Below, piece after piece: positions 58,575 through 64,000 of a DNA stretch of 64,000 nucleotides. Made by a program: the position numbers and the translations under genes. Source of the DNA: Streptomyces sp. SID13726 (lineage in GTDB: Bacteria > Actinomycetota > Actinomycetes > Streptomycetales > Streptomycetaceae); assembly GCF_010548375.1 (NCBI RefSeq), contig NZ_JAAGLY010000020.1, forward strand, positions 90,162 through 154,161, read 5' to 3'. Under the pieces are notes generated by a model. That model saw only the letters and a program-made list of their open reading frames with translations, had not been told where the DNA came from and ran no database searches. Positions within the stretch are counted from its first letter, which is position 1; every line of letters begins with the position of its first letter.

Positions 58575-59821
58575 CTCCCCAGCTCCCTGCGCCGCCGGAA
58601 GGCCAACGCCCCCCGCTCCCGCCCTCCGTTGCGATGCGAGTTCGTCTCCGTGCCCTTGACCAGGCCCAGTTCACCGGCGAGCGTCCACAGGGCCTGCTTG
58701 ACCGTGCCCCTGGCGTCGAGTTCGTGGACCCGGCCCGCGTCCACCGCGCCCTGGAGCTCCTTGAAGTTCGCCGGGATGACGGTCGCGGCGACCCCGGTGC
58801 CGGTGATCTTCTGGATCAGCGGGGCCTGGATCTCCGTACCGCGGCTGTGCCGGTTGACGACGACCGTGGTCTCCTCGGCCTTGCGGACCTGGAGGCGGTC
58901 CCACATGCGCACGGCACGCTTGGCGCCGCGGACGGCGACGACGTCGGGCGTGGTGACCAGGAGCGCCGTGTCCGCCATCTCCACGACCGCCGCGCCGGCC
59001 CCGCTGAGCTGGGCGCCGCAGTCGACGACCACGACCTCGTAGCGGGAGCGCAGGGCGGAGACGATCTGGCGGGCGGCGCGCTCGGTGACCTCCTCGCCGC
59101 GTTCGCCCTCGCCGGGTGCGAGCAGCAGGGCGAGGCCGGTGTCGTGGCGGAAGACGGCGTCGGCAAGGACGCGCGGGGAGATGTCGGTGATGGTGGCGAG
59201 GTCGACGACCGAGCGGCGGAACTGGACGTCCAGGTAGGAGGCGACGTCGCCGGTCTGGAGGTCCAGGTCGAGCAGGGCGGTGGGGCGGCCCGAGGCCTGG
59301 GCGGCGAGGGCGAGCTGGATCGCGGTGGTGGTGGCGCCGACCCCGCCCTTGGCGCCGCTGACGGTGACGACGGTGCCGCCGACACCGGTGAACACGTCAC
59401 CGCCGGCGCCCAGGTGCCGTCGTACGCCCACCGACCACTGGGCGACCGCGTTGACCCGGGTGGCGAGTTCCTCGTAGCCGAGCGGGAGGGAGATCAGGCC
59501 GCGGGCGCCGTAGTCCATCGCGGCCTGGAAGAGGCCGGGGCTGACGTCGGAGGTGACGAGGATGACGCCGACGGCCGGGAAGCGCAGGGCGACCTCGCGG
59601 ATCAGCTCCAGGGCCGGGACGGGACCGATCCGCTCATGGACGACGACCACTTCCGGCAGCTCGTCGATCGACTCGGACGCCAGGCGCGCGAGGGTGTCGA
59701 TGAGCTGGGTGGAGTCGGTGACCGGGGCGACCGGCTCGGCGTCCGGGAGCTGGCTGAGCAGCGTGGTGAGGGAGCGGACCGCGTCCGCATCGCCGACGGC
59801 CGGAAGGATCCTCGTGGGCAT
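58571..59821 (-). CDS. cpaE: CpaE-like pilus-positioning ATPase
   Basis: 416 aa. N-terminal receiver-like domain (1-125, no intact phospho-acceptor pattern), then a ParA/MinD-type ATPase: deviant Walker A S-G-A-K-G-G-V-G-A-T-T near 152, D-L-D-L-Q-T-G near 185, V-V-V-D-C-G-A near 265. CpaE proteins position Tad pili at the cell pole; in hyphae this could direct pili to tips. Confidence 0.87.
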   Translation of the reverse strand: MPTRILPAVGDADAVRSLTTLLSQLPDAEPVAPVTDSTQLIDTLARLASESIDELPEVVVVHERIGPVPALELIREVALRFPAVGVILVTSDVSPGLFQAAMDYGARGLISLPLGYEELATRVNAVAQWSVGVRRHLGAGGDVFTGVGGTVVTVSGAKGGVGATTTAIQLALAAQASGRPTALLDLDLQTGDVASYLDVQFRRSVVDLATITDISPRVLADAVFRHDTGLALLLAPGEGERGEEVTERAARQIVSALRSRYEVVVVDCGAQLSGAGAAVVEMADTALLVTTPDVVAVRGAKRAVRMWDRLQVRKAEETTVVVNRHSRGTEIQAPLIQKITGTGVAATVIPANFKELQGAVDAGRVHELDARGTVKQALWTLAGELGLVKGTETNSHRNGGRERGALAFRRRRELGR

Positions 59822-59830
59822 GGCGGCCTC

Positions 59831-60538
59831 TCACTTGTCCTTCGCGAGTTCGTACGTGCGGTCCTGCTCGGGGACGGTGCCGGTCTCGCCCGGGGCGACC
59901 AGGGCGAGCCGGACGCGCTTGGCGAACGACTCGGCGTACGTGATGCGCTGGGCGTCGAGGGCGGAGAGCGCGAAGGTGATGGGACGGGCCTCGGTGGCCG
60001 CGCGGGTGCGGTCGTCGGCGTCGGGCTGGAGCGAGGTGAGATCGCCGACGTCCAGGACCCGGGCGTTGGTCACGATGATCTTGGACTGGTCGGGATCACC
60101 CTCCCGCTGTCCCTCGAAGGTCGCGTAGACGTTGACCGCGGAGCCCGCCGTGATCTTGCCGGCGACACCGGTCGCCGCGTCGATCATGATGGCGATCTCC
60201 TGCTGCCCGGGCTGGAGGGCCGGCTGGTCGACGATCATGTCGCTCTGGAGCAGGGAGCCCTTCTTCAGGGTCGTCACCGCGATCTTGTCCCTGACGGCCG
60301 CCAGATCGGTGACCGCGTTGGCCGACAGCCAGCGCTCGGGCATCTCGGTCTTCTCGAACTGCGCCGCGGTGAGCCGGGTGTACGGCTGGATGTCCTTCTT
60401 GACCTCGTACGCCGTGACCTCGGGGCCGACCTTGGACTTCACGTCGTTGATGACGGACAGCACGCCGGCGAACGCCGCGAGGGCGCCCAGGACCGACAGG
60501 AGCAGGAGTATCACGCCGCGGCGCTGACGGGAGTTCAT
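59831..60538 (-). CDS. cpaB: CpaB-type (SAF domain) pilus assembly protein
   Basis: 235 aa. N-terminal membrane anchor, SAF domain with V-T-A-Y-E-V-K-K-D-I-Q-P-Y-T-R-L-T and L-K-K-G-S-L-L-Q-S-D-M-I, then a beta-rich RcpC-like region. Periplasmic/wall-facing component of the Tad machine. Ends 9 bases before CpaE. Confidence 0.87.
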   Translation of the reverse strand: MNSRQRRGVILLLLSVLGALAAFAGVLSVINDVKSKVGPEVTAYEVKKDIQPYTRLTAAQFEKTEMPERWLSANAVTDLAAVRDKIAVTTLKKGSLLQSDMIVDQPALQPGQQEIAIMIDAATGVAGKITAGSAVNVYATFEGQREGDPDQSKIIVTNARVLDVGDLTSLQPDADDRTRAATEARPITFALSALDAQRITYAESFAKRVRLALVAPGETGTVPEQDRTYELAKDK

Positions 60539-60604
60539 GAACCGTACAACCTCGTTGGGGGGCTCGGTCGAGCGGAGTCGGGGACGGGGGCGATCCGGTA
60601 CGGC

Positions 60605-61474
60605 TCACCCGGCGGGCAGTTGGTGCTGGTACTGCTGTCGTTGCTGGGGTACGGGCGGCACGGGGGCGGTGGCCGAGCAGAAGACGCAACGGTCTCCGAT
60701 GACGTCGATACCGCACCAGTGACAGATGTTCTGCCGTACCGAGGTGACCAGTTGGTAAAGGACGGACAGGTCGGGCAGGAAGGTGCAGAACTCGATCAGC
60801 CTGCCGGTGCCCCACCACTCGGCGGACTCGGCGGGCAGCGGCGTCTCGCGCAGCCCCTGGATCCGCCAGGACTTGGCGAGGTTCCCGGAGACCCAGTCGG
60901 ACTGGAGCTGGCCTCGGGCGACGAGCATCGAGGTGGCGAACTCCGGTCCGGCGAGCACGGCGTCCGGGGCGATCCGTACGAGTTGGGGCTGCGGGTGGGC
61001 GAGCACCGCGAACTGGCTGCCCGGCACCCAGGACTTGGCGTGCGACTTGAGGCCGACGGGTACCCGGTCGAGCTTGGCCACCGAGCCGAGGAGCGCGCCC
61101 GCGTGGAGGTAGTGGGTGAGCAGCCGGCCGGCCGAGGCGAGGACGCCGGGGCTGAGGTCGCAGGAGGCGAGCTGTCTCAACTGGCGGGCCAGGACGGCGA
61201 TCCCGAGCGGTGGCAGTTCGGGACGGAACAGGGCGATCCGGTCGCTCTCCAGCAGGGACCGTACGGTGCGCAGCCGCTGGTCCACCGCCGGGGGCACGGC
61301 ATGGGAGTACACGACGATCACATGGCCGTGCTGGTCGATCAACGACTGGAGCGCGGCGAGCGAGTGGTCCAGCGGCTGCCGGTCGAGGCCGTCGAGCACG
61401 ACGGCGGGCAGGGTCCGCTCGTCCTGTGCCGGCAGCGCCATGTCGGCACCGGTCACTGCGATGGCAGTTGGCAC
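60605..61474 (-). CDS. Hypothetical tad-cluster protein with C-terminal zinc ribbon
   Basis: 289 aa from GTG 61474 (GGGGAG upstream; an ATG seven codons earlier is possible). An alpha/beta N-terminal region (1-100: V-V-L-D-G-L-D; H-G-H-V-I-V-V-Y-S-H) may be a degenerate nucleotide-binding fold; C-H-W-C-G and C-V-F-C near residue 250-268 form a zinc ribbon. It is the first gene of the tad cluster. Known as conserved hypothetical in such clusters; function unknown. Confidence 0.68.
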   Translation of the reverse strand: MPTAIAVTGADMALPAQDERTLPAVVLDGLDRQPLDHSLAALQSLIDQHGHVIVVYSHAVPPAVDQRLRTVRSLLESDRIALFRPELPPLGIAVLARQLRQLASCDLSPGVLASAGRLLTHYLHAGALLGSVAKLDRVPVGLKSHAKSWVPGSQFAVLAHPQPQLVRIAPDAVLAGPEFATSMLVARGQLQSDWVSGNLAKSWRIQGLRETPLPAESAEWWGTGRLIEFCTFLPDLSVLYQLVTSVRQNICHWCGIDVIGDRCVFCSATAPVPPVPQQRQQYQHQLPAG

Positions 61475-61703
61475 GCGCAGCTCCCCGTATCCCATGCCCG
61501 TGGGTCCGACGGATCACTCCGGCACACCCGGTCGACTTCACTGCGTGACTACCTGAGCACTGTAACCACGCCTCTGTGACCGGAGAACAGCGATTCTGTG
61601 ACTTCCTGCTCCGGTTGAGAGCTCAAAAGCGGGCGATTCCTGCCCAGATGGGGCGCACTTGCCACGTGCGCGAGCCAGTGAAAGGCGAGTTGCGCCCGCC
61701 TCC

Positions 61704-61738
61704 TTGACAACGGATTGGTCTGGACCAACTCTCTTGTC
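61704..61738 (+). promoter_or_regulatory. Chitinase promoter with DasR-like operator
   Basis: TTGACA at 61704-61709 is followed by the near-palindrome TTGGTCTGGACCAA (61715-61728), closely matching the DasR operator (TGGTCTAGACCA core) of Streptomyces chitin and GlcNAc genes. There is no ribosome site before ATG 61739 and the spacing would put the RNA start close to it, so the mRNA may be leaderless. Confidence 0.75.
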
Positions 61739-63427
61739 ATGCCCATACTCAGCAGAAAACCGGTGCGGTTCTGGACCGCAGCCGTCTCCGTGGCCCTCGC
61801 CCTGGGTTTCGCGGGACCGGCGTCCGCCGCGGACGTCAACAACGCGAGGAACGCCGGCTTCGAGTCCGGTCTGTCCGGCTGGACCTGCTCCGCGAGCAGC
61901 GGTACGACGGTCTCCTCCCCTGTGCACGGCGGCTCGGCCGCGCTGAAGGCGACGCCGGCCGGGCAGGACAACGCGAAGTGCGTCCAGACCGTGGCCGTGA
62001 AGCCGAGCTCGACGTACACGCTGAGCGCCTGGGTGCAGGGCGGCTACGCCTACCTGGGCGCGACCGGCACCGGCACCACCGACGTGTCGACCTGGACCCC
62101 GGACTCGGCCTCCTGGAAGCAGCTGACGACCACCTTCACGACGGGCGCCGCCACGACCTCGGTGACGGTGTACACCCACGGCTGGTACGGCCAGGCCGCG
62201 TACCTCGCGGACGACGTGGCGGTGTACGGCCCCGACGGGGGCGGCGGCGGTGACCCGTCTCCCACGGTCCCGGCGACACCGTCCGGCCTGGCGGTCTCCG
62301 GTACGTCGTCCTCGTCCGTCTCGCTGTCCTGGAACGCGGTGTCGGGCGCGACGGGCTACAACGTCTACCGCGCCGGTACGAAGGTCACGGCGGTGACCGG
62401 GACGTCGGCGACCGTGACGGGGCTGGCCGCGTCGACGTCGTACAGCTTCCAGGTCACGGCCGCGAACTCGGCGGGTGAGTCGGCTCGTTCCTCGGCGGTG
62501 ACGGGCACGACCACCGCCTCGCCGGGCGGCGGGGGCGGGACGGTGCCGAAGCACGCGGTCACCGGGTACTGGCAGAACTTCGACAACGGGGCGACGGTCC
62601 AGCGGCTGTCGGACGTGCAGGCGCAGTACGACATCATCGCGGTCGCCTTCGCGGACGCGACGACGACGCCGGGGGCCGTGACCTTCAACCTGGACTCGGC
62701 CGGGCTCGGCGGCTACACGGTCGACCAGTTCAAGGCCGACATCAGGGCGAAGCAGGCGGCGGGCAAGAAGGTCATCGTCTCGGTCGGCGGGCAGAACGGC
62801 ACGGTGTCGGTGAGCGACTCGGCCTCGGCGACGAACTTCGCGAACTCGGTGTACTCCCTGATGCAGACGTACGGCTTCGACGGGGTCGACATCGATCTGG
62901 AGAACGGGCTCAACGCCACCTACATGTCACAGGCGTTGCACTCGCTCGCCGCGAAGGCGGGCTCCGGGCTGGTCCTGACGATGGCACCGCAGACGATCGA
63001 CATGCAGTCGACGTCGAACTCCTACTTCCAGACGGCGCTCAACGTGAAGGACATCCTCACGGTCGTCAACATGCAGTACTACAACAGCGGTTCGATGCTC
63101 GGCTGCGACGGCAAGGTGTACTCGCAGGGCTCGGTGGACTTCCTCACCGCCCTCGCCTGCATCCAGCTGGAGGGCGGACTGGCCCCGTCCCAGGTGGGGT
63201 TGGGTCTCCCCGCGTCCCCGAGCGGGGCGGGCAGCGGCTACGTCTCCCCGACCGTGGTGAACAACGCCCTCGACTGCCTGACGAAGGGCACCGGGTGCGG
63301 CTCCTTCAAGCCGTCGAGGACCTACCCGGACCTCCGGGGCGCGATGACCTGGTCGACGAACTGGGACGCGGCGGCGGGGAACGCGTGGTCGGGGGCGGTG
63401 GGGCCGCATGTGCACGAGCTGCCGTAG
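61739..63427 (+). CDS. Secreted GH18 chitinase with carbohydrate-binding and fibronectin domains
   Basis: 562 aa from ATG 61739. Signal peptide 1-30; jelly-roll carbohydrate-binding module 32-165; Gly linker; fibronectin type III 180-262; Gly linker; GH18 barrel 273-562 with catalytic D-G-V-D-I-D-L-E near 390 and M-T-W-S near 540. It hydrolyses chitin outside the cell; the DasR-like operator indicates GlcNAc-responsive expression. Confidence 0.93.
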   Translation: MPILSRKPVRFWTAAVSVALALGFAGPASAADVNNARNAGFESGLSGWTCSASSGTTVSSPVHGGSAALKATPAGQDNAKCVQTVAVKPSSTYTLSAWVQGGYAYLGATGTGTTDVSTWTPDSASWKQLTTTFTTGAATTSVTVYTHGWYGQAAYLADDVAVYGPDGGGGGDPSPTVPATPSGLAVSGTSSSSVSLSWNAVSGATGYNVYRAGTKVTAVTGTSATVTGLAASTSYSFQVTAANSAGESARSSAVTGTTTASPGGGGGTVPKHAVTGYWQNFDNGATVQRLSDVQAQYDIIAVAFADATTTPGAVTFNLDSAGLGGYTVDQFKADIRAKQAAGKKVIVSVGGQNGTVSVSDSASATNFANSVYSLMQTYGFDGVDIDLENGLNATYMSQALHSLAAKAGSGLVLTMAPQTIDMQSTSNSYFQTALNVKDILTVVNMQYYNSGSMLGCDGKVYSQGSVDFLTALACIQLEGGLAPSQVGLGLPASPSGAGSGYVSPTVVNNALDCLTKGTGCGSFKPSRTYPDLRGAMTWSTNWDAAAGNAWSGAVGPHVHELP

Positions 63428-63498
63428 CGGGCGGCGGTAAGTCGCGGGCGCCGAGCCGAACGGGTCCTCCGTCACCTCGGCGCCCGGCACCGCGTGGA

Positions 63499-64000
63499 TC
63501 AGGCGAGCGGCTTGTAGTACCCGAGGATCGCGGCCAGTTGGGCGAACCACTGCCCCAGCAGGTCGCGGTTCTTCGCGTCCACGACGCACTCGTAGAACCG
63601 GCCGTCCATGTGGACGACGGCCATCATGAGCGTCTTCCCGTTGGGACCGGCCTTGTAGTGAACGCTGCGGATCTCGTGCCAGGGGAACTCGGCGGAGTAT
63701 CCGTGATCCTCGAAGGCGACACCGGCGGAGTCGACGACGATCGAGTTGTGACGGTCGACTGCCATGAACTCGGGGGTGTCGGTGGGCTGTTGCGCGTACT
63801 GGTGGGGGTACGGCGGCGGGGCGGGGTGGCCGTACTGCGGGGGTGGTGGGGCGGGGTGGCCGTAGGGCTGCGGCGGTGGCGGAGGAGGGGTGGGTGGGCC
63901 GAAGCCGGGGGCTGCGGGGCCGTAGCCGGGGTGGGGGGGTTTGGGGCGTTTGGGGGGTTCCCGGTGGGGCGGGTGCGGGCGCGGCAGTGGCCGTCGTAGC
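63499..64000 (-). CDS. Pro/Gly/Tyr-rich protein with C-terminal PH-like domain (5' end outside window)
   Basis: The frame stays open to the window edge. Visible: at least 78 residues of Pro/Tyr/Gly/His-rich low complexity with repeated Q-Y-G-H-P-A-P-P-P units, then an 88-aa folded domain starting near 63765 with strands (N-S-I-V-V-D-S-A-G-V-A-F), a Trp-His-Glu-Ile segment and a final helix. The ATG at 63765 is probably internal. Similar tails occur in Streptomyces envelope-associated proteins; function unknown. Confidence 0.65.
   Translation of the reverse strand, partial: LRRPLPRPHPPHREPPKRPKPPHPGYGPAAPGFGPPTPPPPPPQPYGHPAPPPPQYGHPAPPPYPHQYAQQPTDTPEFMAVDRHNSIVVDSAGVAFEDHGYSAEFPWHEIRSVHYKAGPNGKTLMMAVVHMDGRFYECVVDAKNRDLLGQWFAQLAAILGYYKPLA

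Noticed and set aside
58634..61579. 981-codon plus-strand frame over the CpaE/CpaB genes
   Set aside because: Antisense shadow of conserved genes; sequence is Gly/Asp/Arg low complexity without motifs.
1..64000. CRISPR arrays, tRNA or rRNA genes
   Set aside because: No regularly spaced repeats or tRNA T-loop/acceptor patterns were seen; the only tandem array is the CCTGGT hexamer. The attachment site is not in a tRNA gene.

Overview
The window is Streptomyces-like chromosomal DNA carrying the right-hand part of an integrated temperate tailed phage. From 1 to about 35030 is prophage. Its GC content is visibly lower than the flank, nearly all genes are packed on the minus strand, and many stop/start codons overlap (ATGA, GTGA, TAATG). 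From about 35030 to 64000 is very GC-rich chromosome with third-position G/C codons, TadE/CpaF-type pilus genes, DUF4388/roadblock genes, a GH18 chitinase with a DasR-like operator, and tandem SLT proteins, all typical of Streptomyces. The left prophage end (attL, lysis genes, probably the repressor) lies outside the window.

Prophage layout, read right to left as transcribed: attR and a large serine integrase (33304-34962); a small accessory zone with two plus-strand genes, a DUF4258-like protein, a zinc-ribbon protein and a 37-aa acidic repeat peptide (31128-33272); a nucleic-acid zone with a PDDEXK/resolvase-like protein, an excisionase-like HTH, a Cas4/RecB-like nuclease, a cytosine-5 methyltransferase split over two overlapping frames, a proline-rich protein and a prim-pol (25137-30989); a plus-strand island of two genes with a palindromic operator (23551-25133); a run of about ten tiny, translationally coupled genes, many with CxxC zinc ribbons (21286-23526); an HTH regulator and a RepA/AAA_25-type helicase followed by a cluster of 16-bp palindromes that looks like a replication origin or operator array (18827-21326); HNH and terminase genes around a 500-bp non-coding packaging-site candidate; then a full HK97-type head/tail module (portal, protease, capsid, connectors, two tail-tube paralogues, a tail chaperone with a GGGAAAA -1 frameshift signal, tape measure, tail/fibre proteins) to the left edge.

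Integration has cut an ABC-transporter ATPase gene at its Walker A motif, leaving a 5'-truncated remnant joined to an intact FtsX-type permease. Beyond it are: a roadblock/LC7 plus DUF4388 signalling operon, an AI-2E-family exporter, two tandem SLT secreted proteins, a PIN-PhoH ATPase, a cis-prenyltransferase with a structured leader, a methyltransferase, an LLM oxidoreductase, a RibD-like reductase, a DUF192 protein, and a Tat-exported alpha/beta hydrolase broken by one in-frame TGA. A long minus-strand tad/Flp pilus cluster follows (50104-61474: CpaB, CpaE, two TadE, TadA, TadB, TadC, an embedded two-component system, Flp pilin, TadG, a lipoprotein and an OmpA-domain protein). The window closes with a chitinase and a truncated Pro/Tyr-rich protein.

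The best candidates for something unusual are the overlapping-frame methyltransferase (27638-28499), the palindrome array beside the helicase (18827-18976), the coupled zinc-ribbon microgene array, the palindrome-controlled plus-strand island, and the 37-aa repeat peptide with its partner.
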